Assembly: GCA_017550315.1 (NCBI GenBank) | Contig: JAFZPN010000035.1 | Span: 1 to 32,993 of the forward strand | Direction: 5' to 3' | Origin: Clostridia bacterium | GTDB lineage: Bacteria; Bacillota; Clostridia; Oscillospirales; CAG-272 | DNA length: 32,993 nucleotides | Shown here: positions 24,748 through 32,993 of the stretch, in pieces | How positions within the stretch are numbered: the first letter of the stretch is position 1 | Layout: the number at the start of each line of letters is the position of its first letter | Program-made: the position numbers and the translations under genes | Notes under the pieces: generated by a model | Seen by the model: only the letters and a program-made list of their open reading frames with translations | The model's database searches: none | What the model was told of the DNA's origin: nothing

Positions 24748-26106
24748 TTATCCGTGTATATAGTCTTCCTGTTTCAGCCGATGCAGCTTGATCCCGTAAA
24801 CAACCGAATGCGCGAGCGTGGTGACAAGCCAGGAGATCGGGTAGGAAATATAGAGCATGAAGAGCGTGTGATGCGCGGCGAAGACCGTGGCGATCCACAC
24901 GATGCGCAAGAGGCACGACCCGACGAGCGCGTTGATCATCGGGATGAACGACAGCCCCATGCCGCGCTGCCCGCCGACCATCGTCTCCATCATCCCGCAG
25001 AGGAAGTACGGCAGGACGAGGTAGGACATGCGGATCTTCCCGTAGGCGACGGCGTCCGGCGCGTCGGGGAGGTAGACCGACAGGATCGGATCGGCAAGGA
25101 GATAGCTGACGACGCCGAACGCGAGGCCGATGACCGTGACGATGATGAGGCAGCGGAAGACGACTTTATTGATCCTGTCAAACCGGCGCGCGCCGACGTT
25201 CTGTCCGACGAAGGTCAGGGACGCGTGATAGACGGAGTTCATCGCGATGTAGGTGAAACCCTCGATGCTCGCCGCCGCGCCGTTTCCGGCCATGACCAGC
25301 GCGCCGAAGGAATTGACGGAGGACTGGATGATGACGTTCGAGATCGAGAAGACGGTCCCCTGAAGCCCCGCGGGCAGACCGACCGTGACGATCTTTTTCA
25401 GCTTGTCCGGATGGATCCGCAGTTTCTTCCACTCAAAGCGGAAACACTCGCGGCTCCGCATCATGTAGACGATCACGAAAATTGCGGAGAGGAACTGCGA
25501 GATGACGGTCGCCCATGCCACGCCCGCGACGCCCATGTGAAAGGCGATGACGAAGATCATGTTGAGGATCACGTTGACAAGGCCGGAAATCGAGAGGAAG
25601 TACAGGGGGCGGCGCGTATCCCCGACGGAGCGGAGCACGGATGCGCCGAAATTGTAGGCCATGTTGGCAGTCGTGCCGATGAAATAGATGCGCAGGTATT
25701 TCGTCGAGAGCGGCAGGACGGCGGGATCCGACTTCATCCAGATGAGGAACTGTCGGGAGAAGATCATGCCGATCGCGGAGACGAAGAGCCCGCCGAGGAA
25801 GCTCACGAGATAGGATGTGTGGACCGTGCGGGAGACGCCTTCGTAGTCCTTCGCGCCGTAATCGTGGGCGACGGCGACGGACGTTCCGACGGAGAGACCC
25901 ATGAAGAGGTTGACGAGGAGATTGATGAGCGATCCCACGGAGGTGACGGCGGCGAGGGCGTTCGTGCTCTCCCAGCGCCCCACGACGATGCTGTCCGCGG
26001 CGTTGTAGAGCAGCTGCAGGACACCGGTCGCCATGAGGGGCAATATGAACCGGATGATCTGCGGGGTGAGCGGTCCCTCGGTGAGGTTCCCTTTTCTGGA
26101 ATTCAT
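24748..26106 (-). CDS. MATE-family multidrug/solute antiporter
   Basis: 452 residues and about 12 membrane spans in two halves of six. It matches the MATE family: GPLTPQIIRFILPLMATGVL, LLYNAADSIVVGRW, GASVLRSVGDTRRPL in the first half and GLPAGLQGTVFSISNVIIQS, AGNGAAASIEGF in the second. These proteins export cationic drugs or metabolites using a Na+ or H+ gradient. An in-frame ATG at 26163 has a fine RBS, but it coincides with the -10 box of the promoter at 26162-26190, so the transcript would start after it; I therefore use the ATG at 26106, although its RBS (AAGGG, 12-13 bases) is weak. First gene of the operon with the NUDIX hydrolase. Confidence 0.9.
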   Translation of the reverse strand: MNSRKGNLTEGPLTPQIIRFILPLMATGVLQLLYNAADSIVVGRWESTNALAAVTSVGSLINLLVNLFMGLSVGTSVAVAHDYGAKDYEGVSRTVHTSYLVSFLGGLFVSAIGMIFSRQFLIWMKSDPAVLPLSTKYLRIYFIGTTANMAYNFGASVLRSVGDTRRPLYFLSISGLVNVILNMIFVIAFHMGVAGVAWATVISQFLSAIFVIVYMMRSRECFRFEWKKLRIHPDKLKKIVTVGLPAGLQGTVFSISNVIIQSSVNSFGALVMAGNGAAASIEGFTYIAMNSVYHASLTFVGQNVGARRFDRINKVVFRCLIIVTVIGLAFGVVSYLLADPILSVYLPDAPDAVAYGKIRMSYLVLPYFLCGMMETMVGGQRGMGLSFIPMINALVGSCLLRIVWIATVFAAHHTLFMLYISYPISWLVTTLAHSVVYGIKLHRLKQEDYIHG

Positions 26107-26161
26107 GGTCGGGGCGTTCCCTTTCTGACGGTTTGGCGGAGTGCGTGGCTTTCCGGTCTCC

Positions 26162-26190
26162 ATTATACGCCTCCCGTCTCCGGAATGCAA
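26162..26190 (-). promoter_or_regulatory. Promoter of the MATE-NUDIX operon
   Basis: TTGCAT (26185-26190), 17-base spacer, TATAAT (26162-26167) on the minus strand. Confidence 0.75.
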
Positions 26191-26217
26191 GAGGAGCGAG
26201 AAAATTTGTCGCGGGCA

Positions 26218-26246
26218 TTGCAAAACGCGCGGAAATGGTTTATAAT
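26218..26246 (+). promoter_or_regulatory. Promoter of the AviRa-like methyltransferase
   Basis: TTGCAA (26218-26223), 17-base spacer, TATAAT (26241-26246), diverging from the MATE promoter 27 bases away. Confidence 0.88.
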
Positions 26247-26288
26247 GGACTTGTATTCCATGCAGGACAGCGGAAGGAGGCGGGGCCG

Positions 26289-26996
26289 ATGCAGTACCGG
26301 TACGCGGAACGGGAAGACTATTCGTATCTCGCGAGCGGGAACGTCCTCAAGCACTTCACGGGCATGCCCTGCTTTCCGGTCCGGCTGACGCTCGAACTCT
26401 TCGGACGCGCGCGGGAATTCACCGGACGGGAGCGGCTCCGCGTATACGACCCCTGTTCGGGGAGCGGATTCAGTCTCTCGGCCATGGGGATCGCGAATCA
26501 GCGGCAGATCGCCGCGCTGTATGCCTCGGACGTCGATCCCACCTGCGTCGAAGCGACGGAATGCAACACCTCCCTGCTCTCCCGCGAAGGTCTCGCCCTT
26601 GCCAGGGAACGGCTGGCGGAGCGCGGCGCATCGGATGAGCGGCTCGCACAGTTTGACGACGCAGCCGCGAAGATCCTGCCGATGCTTAAGAAAACGCCGC
26701 CGCCCGTGAGCGTCTTCCGCCACGACATTCTTTCGTCCCCGCCCTCCCTGCCGGAGCCGGTCGATTTCGTCTTCGCCGATCTTCCCTATGGGATCATGAC
26801 CGACTGGAAGAGCGACGACGGCACAGCCGATCCGACAGAACGCTTTTTCGAGAACATCGCCCCGGTCCTCGCCCCGCACGGCGTCCTTGCCGTCGCCGGA
26901 CGAAAGGATTTACGTCCGCCCCGGGAAGGATTCCGCCGTCTCGAGCGGATCAGCGCGGGACACCGGCTCGTGTGGCTGCTCACGCCCGCCGAATAG
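26289..26996 (+). CDS. AviRa-like 23S rRNA methyltransferase
   Basis: 235 residues from the ATG at 26289, with GGAGG upstream and the promoter at 26218-26246. It is a class I SAM-dependent methyltransferase: SAM loop DPCSGSG (54-60), acidic residue in ASDVDP (79-84), catalytic-type motif DLPYG (164-168). The N-terminal SGNVLKHFTGMPCFPVRLTL and the DPCSGSG-SDVDP spacing closely follow AviRa, the avilamycin-resistance enzyme that methylates a guanine in 23S rRNA. Homologues in Firmicutes may have a housekeeping role or give intrinsic resistance to orthosomycins. Substrate is inferred from resemblance only. Confidence 0.8.
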   Translation: MQYRYAEREDYSYLASGNVLKHFTGMPCFPVRLTLELFGRAREFTGRERLRVYDPCSGSGFSLSAMGIANQRQIAALYASDVDPTCVEATECNTSLLSREGLALARERLAERGASDERLAQFDDAAAKILPMLKKTPPPVSVFRHDILSSPPSLPEPVDFVFADLPYGIMTDWKSDDGTADPTERFFENIAPVLAPHGVLAVAGRKDLRPPREGFRRLERISAGHRLVWLLTPAE

Positions 26997-27056
26997 ACCG
27001 AATAGATTTGTACGAATCCCACTGCCAATAAACCCGACCTGAAAGGAGTCAGAATC

Positions 27057-28526
27057 ATGAAACGAATGCTTGCCCTTCTTCTTGCCGCGCTTCTCCTTTT
27101 CGCCTCCTGCGCGAACGGCACGGATACGTCCGGGGAAAACGGCGGAACTGACACGCCGACCGATCCTTCGGCCGCGACGGAGACCGTCCCGGAGACCGAG
27201 GCCCCTCTTCCCGAACCGGATCTGCCGGCGGACCTCAATTTCTCCGGCGCGGCCTTCACCTTCGGCGTCGTGGACAATCCGAACGCGAAGAACGCCATCG
27301 TCATGGAAGAGGTCACCGGCGAGGTACTGAACGACGCGCAGTATGACGCGATCAATCTGGTGAACGAAACCCTCGGCGTGACGGTCGGTGAATACGTCAT
27401 GACCTCCGGCTATCCGGCGCTCAACTCGCTCACCCCGATCATCACCGCCGGCGACGACGCGATCCAGGTTGCAAACGTCTTCTGCGTCGACGCGACGGGG
27501 CTGCTCTCCGGCGGTTACGTCCTCGGCTACGAGAACATCCCCTACATCGATCTGTCGAAGCCCTGGTGGGATCAAGGCGCGAACGAGTCCCTGACGCTCG
27601 CGGGGATCCGGTACGCGGCCATCGGCGACCTGTCGATTTCCACGCACGACCTGACCTACGTTCTGCTCTTCTCCTCCGCCCTCATCGATCAGAATTCTCT
27701 GGAGAATCCCTATTCCCTCGTCTTTGAAGGCAAGTGGACCATGGACAAGATGAAAGCCATGTGCGAAACGGTCCTGCTCGACGCCAACGGTAACGGTAAG
27801 CGCGACAAGGAAGACGTATTCGGCTATCTCTCCGCCCGGAAAATGGTCCTGCCGTCCTTCTGGATCGGCGCGGGCGTGAAGTCCATGGAATTCGACGAGA
27901 CCGGGACACCGGTGCTCACGATGGGGGACGAAAAGTTTGAATCGGTCTTCCAGAAGATCTTCTCGATGACCTACGACAACGAAGCGTGGTTCCTCGTGAA
28001 TGAAGATCTGGACGTCCCGACGGATAACCTCAACATGTTCTCCGCCAACCAGAGCCTGTTCCTCGACTGCTCCCTGTTCTACGTGGCAGCGCTGCGCGAG
28101 ATGGAGACCGATTTCGGCATCATCCCCTACCCGAAGTACGACGAGAGCCAGCAGAACTACTGCGCGCGGATCAGCTACTACATGCCGCCCATGATCCCGA
28201 AGACGAACCAGAATCTCGAACTGGTCGGCGCGGTGCTGGAGGAAGCGAACTATCAGGCGAAGCGCCTCATCACGCCGGCGTACTACGACATCGCCCTGAA
28301 GGGCAAGTATGCGCGCGACAAGGAGAGCATCCAGATGCTGGATCTGATTTTCGACTCCCGCGTGATCGACCTCGGCGACACCCTGTTCTGCTCGCAGGTC
28401 CGCGACGGCTTCGTCGCCTCGATGTTCTCCTCGAACAACCGCGACCTCGCCTCGACCGTCGCGAAGAACGTCAAGGTCATCAACAAGCAGATCTCGAAGA
28501 TGGTCGAAGCCATAGGCGGCAACTGA
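27057..28526 (+). CDS. Extracellular solute-binding lipoprotein
   Basis: 489 residues. Lipoprotein signal MKRMLALLLAALLLFASC (lipid Cys18), then an acidic Thr/Pro-rich linker to about residue 58. The solute-binding domain includes GEVLNDAQYDAINLVNETLG, PWWDQGANESL and FEGKWTMDKMKAM. An EF-hand-like loop DANGNGKRDKED (242-253) is of the calcium-binding type often found in such proteins. RBS AAGGAG. The start lies 60 bases after the methyltransferase with no clear promoter between, so it may be cotranscribed with it or have an unrecognised promoter. It lacks the N-terminal beta-rich module of the four large lipoproteins. No permease is nearby; ligand unknown. Confidence 0.9.
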   Translation: MKRMLALLLAALLLFASCANGTDTSGENGGTDTPTDPSAATETVPETEAPLPEPDLPADLNFSGAAFTFGVVDNPNAKNAIVMEEVTGEVLNDAQYDAINLVNETLGVTVGEYVMTSGYPALNSLTPIITAGDDAIQVANVFCVDATGLLSGGYVLGYENIPYIDLSKPWWDQGANESLTLAGIRYAAIGDLSISTHDLTYVLLFSSALIDQNSLENPYSLVFEGKWTMDKMKAMCETVLLDANGNGKRDKEDVFGYLSARKMVLPSFWIGAGVKSMEFDETGTPVLTMGDEKFESVFQKIFSMTYDNEAWFLVNEDLDVPTDNLNMFSANQSLFLDCSLFYVAALREMETDFGIIPYPKYDESQQNYCARISYYMPPMIPKTNQNLELVGAVLEEANYQAKRLITPAYYDIALKGKYARDKESIQMLDLIFDSRVIDLGDTLFCSQVRDGFVASMFSSNNRDLASTVAKNVKVINKQISKMVEAIGGN

Positions 28527-28542
28527 TAAGATTTTGCTGCGG

Positions 28543-28570
28543 AAAGCCTCCCTCGCGGGGGCTTTTCGTT
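28543..28570 (+). terminator. Intrinsic terminator after the first small solute-binding protein
   Basis: A nine-pair stem (28543-28551 with 28557-28565, one G-T pair) around the loop CTCGC, followed by TTTCGTTTT. Confidence 0.85.
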
Positions 28571-28631
28571 TTGCCGCCGTTTTCCGGCATTGTCCCCAAA
28601 TCCGCGCGCGTTTTTTCGTCATTCCGCTCGC

Positions 28632-28660
28632 TTGCGGGGAGACCGGTTTCGTGCTATAAT
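28632..28660 (+). promoter_or_regulatory. Promoter of the second small solute-binding protein
   Basis: TTGCGG (28632-28637), 17-base spacer, TATAAT (28655-28660) with an extended TGC just ahead of the -10. Confidence 0.85.
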
Positions 28661-28723
28661 ACTTCTTGAAATAAAGAAAATCGGGACGCAGGGGAATCTC
28701 CCGCTCCCGGAAAGGATCTGACC

Positions 28724-30181
28724 ATGAAGAAACACCGGATCACCGCGATTCTGCTTGCCGTGCTGCTGCTCCTGCCCGGCCTTGTGTCCTGTGCGGAAGA
28801 CAAGACCGAGACGCCCGAGGTGACCGCTGCCGATCCCACAGCCGATCCCGGCGCGGTCGAACCGGAGGAAGCGGAAGAAGAGGACTCCTATGCGCCGGAC
28901 GATCTCGGAGAAGCGGATTTCGGCGGGGCGTCCTATGTCATCGCCGGGCTCTCCAACCGCACCACGACCGCCGTCACGTCCTCCGAGCTGAACGGCGAGG
29001 TCATCAACGACGCGCAGTACAACTCCGCACGCACGGTCGAGGACCGCTTCAATGTCGCGATCTCGTATGAGGATCTGGCAAACGACGACGGCGGCATGGC
29101 GACTGCGATCCGCAACATTGTCTCCTCGGGTGAGGAAAAATACGCCGTCACCTTCAGCCAGGACACCAACGCCATCACGCTGGCCACGTCCGGACACTTC
29201 CACAACCTGAAGACGATCCCGGAATTCAATTTCGATCAGCCGTGGTGGATCGCCTCGACCGATACCATCGGCGTGGGGCAGAAGTCCTACGTCGCGTCCT
29301 CCTATCTGTCCTACTACTGCCTCTACTACATGCGGATATTCGTCATCAACAAGGGCATGGCGGCGGATCTCGGCATCGAGATCCCGTATCAGAAGGTCTA
29401 CGAGGGAACCTGGTATCTGGACGACGTGATCGCGATGGCGGAGGCCGCGACGAACGATCTCGACGGCGACGGAAAAATGACCGCCACAGACCGCTACGGC
29501 TTGACCTACGAAGTTTTCTACACGCTGCAGAACTCCCTCGGCGTTCCCGTGATCTCGAAGGATGCGGATAACATGCCCTTCATCAACTTCGATGTGGAAC
29601 GTGCCGCTTTGTATCTGGAAAAGATGGAGAACCTCACCGAGAACTACGGCTATTATGAGAGCAGCTACGGTGCGAATATGTTCGCGAACGGGCTCTCTCT
29701 CATGTGTTACTGCAACCTGCGCGAGGTGTGCAACATCATCCGCGACACGGATCTCGACTACGGCTTCCTGCCCGCGCCGAAGCTGGACGAACTGCAGGAG
29801 GATTACATGACAGTCGCAACGGACGTGTACTGGGGCATCCCGATCTCCTGCGTCTCGCAGCTGACAATGATCGGTACGATCACGGAAGCCCTCTCCTGCC
29901 AGCATTTCAACTATGTGCGTCCGGCCTTCTTCGAGACGACTATGAAAACAAAACTCTCCGGCACCGAAGACGACACGAAGATGCTCGACCTCGCGGCATC
30001 CAAGCTGAGCATCGACTTCGGATATGCGTATCAAAACGCCCTCTCCGGCATGAGCAATCTGGACGATCTGGTGCGGGACGGCGTCAAGCACGACACCGTC
30101 GCTTCCACCTTCCAGAAGGTACAGAAGTCCATGAACAAGGGCATGGAAAAGCTGCTCCAGAAATACGAGGAGCTGCCGTAA
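28724..30181 (+). CDS. Extracellular solute-binding lipoprotein
   Basis: 485 residues. Lipobox PGLVSC (Cys23), acidic linker to about residue 62, then a solute-binding domain paralogous to the gene upstream: GEVINDAQYNSARTVEDRFN corresponds to GEVLNDAQYDAINLVNETLG, PWWIASTD to PWWDQGAN, YEGTWYLDDV to FEGKWTMDKM. An EF-hand-like loop DLDGDGKMTATD occupies 245-256. RBS AAAGGAT about seven bases upstream of the ATG. It has its own promoter and terminator and is therefore expressed separately from its paralogue. It is surface-anchored; the ligand is unknown and no transporter genes adjoin. Confidence 0.9.
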   Translation: MKKHRITAILLAVLLLLPGLVSCAEDKTETPEVTAADPTADPGAVEPEEAEEEDSYAPDDLGEADFGGASYVIAGLSNRTTTAVTSSELNGEVINDAQYNSARTVEDRFNVAISYEDLANDDGGMATAIRNIVSSGEEKYAVTFSQDTNAITLATSGHFHNLKTIPEFNFDQPWWIASTDTIGVGQKSYVASSYLSYYCLYYMRIFVINKGMAADLGIEIPYQKVYEGTWYLDDVIAMAEAATNDLDGDGKMTATDRYGLTYEVFYTLQNSLGVPVISKDADNMPFINFDVERAALYLEKMENLTENYGYYESSYGANMFANGLSLMCYCNLREVCNIIRDTDLDYGFLPAPKLDELQEDYMTVATDVYWGIPISCVSQLTMIGTITEALSCQHFNYVRPAFFETTMKTKLSGTEDDTKMLDLAASKLSIDFGYAYQNALSGMSNLDDLVRDGVKHDTVASTFQKVQKSMNKGMEKLLQKYEELP

Positions 30182-30210
30182 ACGCTGCGCGATTCGCGTA
30201 AAAAAGCAAT

Positions 30211-30247
30211 CCCCCGGGTTCCCAAAACGGGATCCGGGGGCGTTTTT
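30211..30247. terminator. Strong convergent terminator
   Basis: CCCCCGG (30211-30217) pairs with CCGGGGG (30234-30240), with further pairing inside, followed by a T5 run. On the minus strand a T6 run follows the stem, so it can also terminate ileS. Confidence 0.88.
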
Positions 30248-30259
30248 GTTCCGATCGGA

Positions 30260-32993
30260 TCAGAGCTTCGCGACGGTGATGGTGCAGGCCTCGCCGTTGA
30301 TGTCCCAGTCCTTTGCGTATCCTTCTGCCGGCTCAAAAACGAGCTCGTCGCAGAGAGTCGCGGACTTCATCTCGTCGGGAGAGGCGGTGAGGAGTTCTTT
30401 CAGTTTTTCGCTTCCCGTGACAGAGACGCGGATGTGGTCGGTGACAACGAAATCCGCTTCCTTGCGCATCGTCTGGACCTTGGAGATCACCTCGCGGATA
30501 TACCCTTCGGCGATCAGCTCGTCGGTGAGGTTCGTGTCGAGCGCGACGGAGACGTTGTTCTCGGAGACGGTGAAATAGCCGGGCTTCTGCTTGACCTCGA
30601 TGAGGAGATCGTCCTCGCCGAGATCCACGGGCGCGCCGTCAAAGTCGAAGTGCAGCTTGCCGTTCGCCCGCAGCTCTGCCATTGCGGCATTTCCGTCGAA
30701 GGCTTCATCCTGCAATGTCGAGCGGATCTTTCCGAGGAGCTTGCCGTATTTCGGGCCGACCGTCTTGAGATTCGGCTTGAAGCTGTAGGAGGAGAGCGCG
30801 CTCATGTCGTCGACGAAATTCACCTCGCGGACGTTGAGCTCGTCGCGGATGATGTCGGAGAGGTTCGCATCCGGCGTGACGTCGGAGCGGACATAGAGGG
30901 CGGAGAGCGGCTGGCGGTTCTTGAGGTTCGCGCCGTTGCGGGCCGCGCGTCCGAGCACCACGATGTCGATGATGGCGTTCATCTGCTCCTCGAGATCCTT
31001 GTCGATCCGGCTTTCGTCGACGTCGGGATAGGCGCAGAGATGCACGGATTCGGGCGCCGAGGGATCCACGGAACAGACGAGGTTGCGGTAAATATCGTCC
31101 GCCATGAAGGGGATGAACGGGGCTGCGATCTTCGCGACCGTGACGAGCGCGGTCCAGAGGGTCATGTAGGCGGCGATCTTGTCGTCCGACATGTCGGGAC
31201 CCCAGTAACGCTCGCGGGAACGGCGGACGTACCAGTTCGAGAGCTCGTCGACGCACTCGTACAGCGCCTTCGCGGCCTCGGGGATGCGGTAGTTCTCGAG
31301 GTGATCGTCGACCGCTTTCACGGCGGAATTCAGGACGGAGAGGATATAGCGGTCCATCACCGTGAGCGCGCAGTCGGAGAGGGTGTATTTCGTGGGATCG
31401 AACTGATCGATTTCCGCGTAGAGGACGTAGAAGGCGTAGGTGTTCCAAAGCGTGCCGAGGAATTTGCGCTGGCCCTCCTGTACGGCCTTGCCCGAGAAGC
31501 GGGACGGCAGCCACGGGGCGGAGTTGGTGTAGAAATACCACCGGATCGCGTCCGCGCCGTAGGTGGCGAGCGCCTCGAACGGGTCGACCGCGTTGCCCTT
31601 GGACTTCGACATCTTTTGCCCGTTTTCATCCTGCACGTGGCCGAGGACGATGACGTTCTTGTACGGCGAGCAGTCAAAGAGCAGTGTGGAGATCGCCATG
31701 AGGGAGTAGAACCAGCCGCGGGTCTGGTCGACGGCTTCGCTGATGAAGTCCGCCGGGAACTGTGCCTTGAACTTGTCCTCGTTCTCGAAGGGATAGTGAT
31801 GCTGGGCGAAGGGCATGGAGCCGGAATCAAACCAGCAGTCGATGACCTCGGGGACGCGGTGCATCTCGCCGCCGCATTCCGGGCAGGTGATCGTCACGGC
31901 GTCGATATAGGGGCGGTGCAGCTCGATGTCATCCGGGCAGTTCTTCGACATCGATTTGAGCTCTTCGACCGAGCCGACGGCGTGACGGCATCCGCAGGAG
32001 CATTCCCAGATGTTGAGCGGGGTCCCCCAGTAGCGGTTGCGGGAGATCGCCCAGTCCTGCACGTTCTCGAGCCAGTCGCCGAAGCGTCCCTTGCCGATGG
32101 ATTCGGGGATCCAGTTGACGGTGTTGTTGTTCCGGATGAGATTGTCGCGCACGGCGGTCATCTGGATGTACCACGATTCGCGCGCGTAATAGATCAGGGG
32201 CGTGTCGCAGCGCCAGCAGTGCGGGTAGTCGTGCTCGAACTTCGGCGCGGAGAAGAGCTTCCCTTCCTTTTCGAGATCGGTGAGGATGACCGGATCGGCT
32301 TTCTTCACAAAGATCCCGGCGTAGGGTGTCTCCGCGGTCATGTTGCCGGCGCCGTCGACGAACTGCACGAACGGCAGATCGTACCGCCGTCCGACGCGGG
32401 AGTCGTCTTCACCGAATGCGGGCGCGATGTGGACGATGCCGGTGCCGTCGCCCATCGTGACGTAGCCGTCGCAGGTGACAAAGTGGCCTTTCTTCTTCTG
32501 CTTGGCCGCCGCCTCCGCCGTGCAAGTCCAGAGGGGTTCGTATTCGCGGTATTCGAGCGCGGAGCCGGGCATCTCCTCGAGGATCTTGTAAGCCTCCTCC
32601 CCGTCCTTTGCGAGTTTGCCGAGGACGGTGTCGCAGAGGGCTTTCGCCAGATAGTAGACATAACCGTCGGCGGCCTTTACGCGGACGTAGGTCTCCTCCG
32701 CGTTGACGCAGAGCGCGACGTTGGACGGCAGGGTCCACGGAGTCGTGGTCCATGCGAGGAAGTACGCGTCCTCGCCCTTCACCCGGAAGCGCACGATGGC
32801 GGAGCGTTCCTTGACGGTCTTGTAGCCCTGCGCGACTTCCTGTGCAGAGAGCGGCGTGCCGCAGCGGGGGCAGTACGGGACGATCTTGAAGCCCTTGTAG
32901 AGCAGGCCCTTGTCCCAGATCTGCTTGAGCGCCCACCACTCGGATTCGATATAGCTGTTTTCATAGGTGACGTAGGGATGCTCCATGTCCGCC
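30260..32993 (-). CDS. ileS: Isoleucyl-tRNA synthetase (5' end outside window)
   Basis: The frame is open from the window edge to the TAA at 30260 (911 codons) and lacks the N-terminal part with the HIGH motif. The visible sequence starts ADMEHPYVTYENSYIES, just after that motif. It contains the editing domain (CPRCGTPLSAQEVAQGYKTV, TTPWTLPSNVALCV, GTGIVHIAPAFGEDD), VIDCWFDSGSMPFAQ, and KMSKS within GQKMSKSKGNAVDPFEAL. The C-terminus ends DINGEACTITVAKL, without the CxxC zinc finger of the common bacterial type, which points to the type 2 (eukaryote-like) form found in many Clostridia and naturally less sensitive to mupirocin. It charges tRNA-Ile in the cytoplasm. Confidence 0.97.
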   Translation of the reverse strand, partial: ADMEHPYVTYENSYIESEWWALKQIWDKGLLYKGFKIVPYCPRCGTPLSAQEVAQGYKTVKERSAIVRFRVKGEDAYFLAWTTTPWTLPSNVALCVNAEETYVRVKAADGYVYYLAKALCDTVLGKLAKDGEEAYKILEEMPGSALEYREYEPLWTCTAEAAAKQKKKGHFVTCDGYVTMGDGTGIVHIAPAFGEDDSRVGRRYDLPFVQFVDGAGNMTAETPYAGIFVKKADPVILTDLEKEGKLFSAPKFEHDYPHCWRCDTPLIYYARESWYIQMTAVRDNLIRNNNTVNWIPESIGKGRFGDWLENVQDWAISRNRYWGTPLNIWECSCGCRHAVGSVEELKSMSKNCPDDIELHRPYIDAVTITCPECGGEMHRVPEVIDCWFDSGSMPFAQHHYPFENEDKFKAQFPADFISEAVDQTRGWFYSLMAISTLLFDCSPYKNVIVLGHVQDENGQKMSKSKGNAVDPFEALATYGADAIRWYFYTNSAPWLPSRFSGKAVQEGQRKFLGTLWNTYAFYVLYAEIDQFDPTKYTLSDCALTVMDRYILSVLNSAVKAVDDHLENYRIPEAAKALYECVDELSNWYVRRSRERYWGPDMSDDKIAAYMTLWTALVTVAKIAAPFIPFMADDIYRNLVCSVDPSAPESVHLCAYPDVDESRIDKDLEEQMNAIIDIVVLGRAARNGANLKNRQPLSALYVRSDVTPDANLSDIIRDELNVREVNFVDDMSALSSYSFKPNLKTVGPKYGKLLGKIRSTLQDEAFDGNAAMAELRANGKLHFDFDGAPVDLGEDDLLIEVKQKPGYFTVSENNVSVALDTNLTDELIAEGYIREVISKVQTMRKEADFVVTDHIRVSVTGSEKLKELLTASPDEMKSATLCDELVFEPAEGYAKDWDINGEACTITVAKL

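Noticed and set aside
26107-26163. Upstream start (METGKPR...) for the MATE protein with a good RBS
   Set aside because: Its ATG overlaps the -10 box of a good promoter, so the codon would not be in the transcript, and it would add residues before the usual MATE start.
1-32993. CRISPR arrays, tRNA or rRNA genes, insertion sequences, prophage or integrase genes
   Set aside because: I looked for regular repeats, tRNA-like arms, transposase motifs and terminal inverted repeats and saw none.

Overview
The window looks like a piece of a GC-rich anaerobic Firmicute of the class Clostridia, probably a gut commensal. The signs are AGGAGG-type ribosome binding sites, textbook TTGACA/TATAAT promoters in AT-richer gaps, many lipoprotein solute-binding proteins, a ferredoxin-dependent indolepyruvate oxidoreductase, and an isoleucyl-tRNA synthetase without the C-terminal zinc finger of the common bacterial type. 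The assignment rests on gene content and style only. Both ends of the window cut through genes.

Layout. 1-1851 (minus) is the 5' part of a large lipoprotein. 2462-6213 (plus) is an operon of a fused indolepyruvate:ferredoxin oxidoreductase (IorA-IorB in one chain) and an arylacetate-CoA ligase, which together fit ATP-yielding breakdown of aromatic amino acids. 6294-7399 (minus) pairs a Gfo/Idh/MocA-type oxidoreductase with a 79-residue unknown. 7596-8015 (plus) is a two-CBS-domain protein. 8090-15188 (minus) holds three large lipoproteins of one family, each with about 310 residues of beta-rich sequence followed by a solute-binding protein; no permease or ATPase is nearby. 15504-21595 (minus) is a tightly packed six-gene operon: three intact metallophosphoesterases, a fourth paralogue that has lost most metal ligands, a ThuA-like protein and a TIM-barrel glycoside-hydrolase-like protein. 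21741-24055 (minus) is an ECF sigma factor coupled to a membrane-anchored serpin that carries one in-frame TGA. 24210-26106 (minus) is a MATE exporter followed by a NUDIX hydrolase. 26289-30181 (plus) is an AviRa-like rRNA methyltransferase and two smaller solute-binding lipoproteins. 30260 to the end (minus) is ileS.

The best candidate for an undescribed system is the ECF sigma/serpin pair. The cytoplasmic N-terminus and single membrane span of the serpin protein resemble anti-sigma factors, and its outer domain has a recognisable serpin hinge and shutter, with an unusual charged helical insertion of about 90 residues before the reactive loop. A 35-base element upstream of the sigma gene (24094-24128) recurs with 29 of 35 identities upstream of the lipoprotein at 15188 (15297-15331), in the same orientation, and has the GAAA-N16/17-CGTC layout of ECF promoters. 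That lipoprotein also retains, at the same distance from its start codon as its sister gene, a vegetative -35 box whose -10 is degraded. The simplest reading is that a protease-sensing or envelope-sensing sigma switch controls surface lipoproteins.
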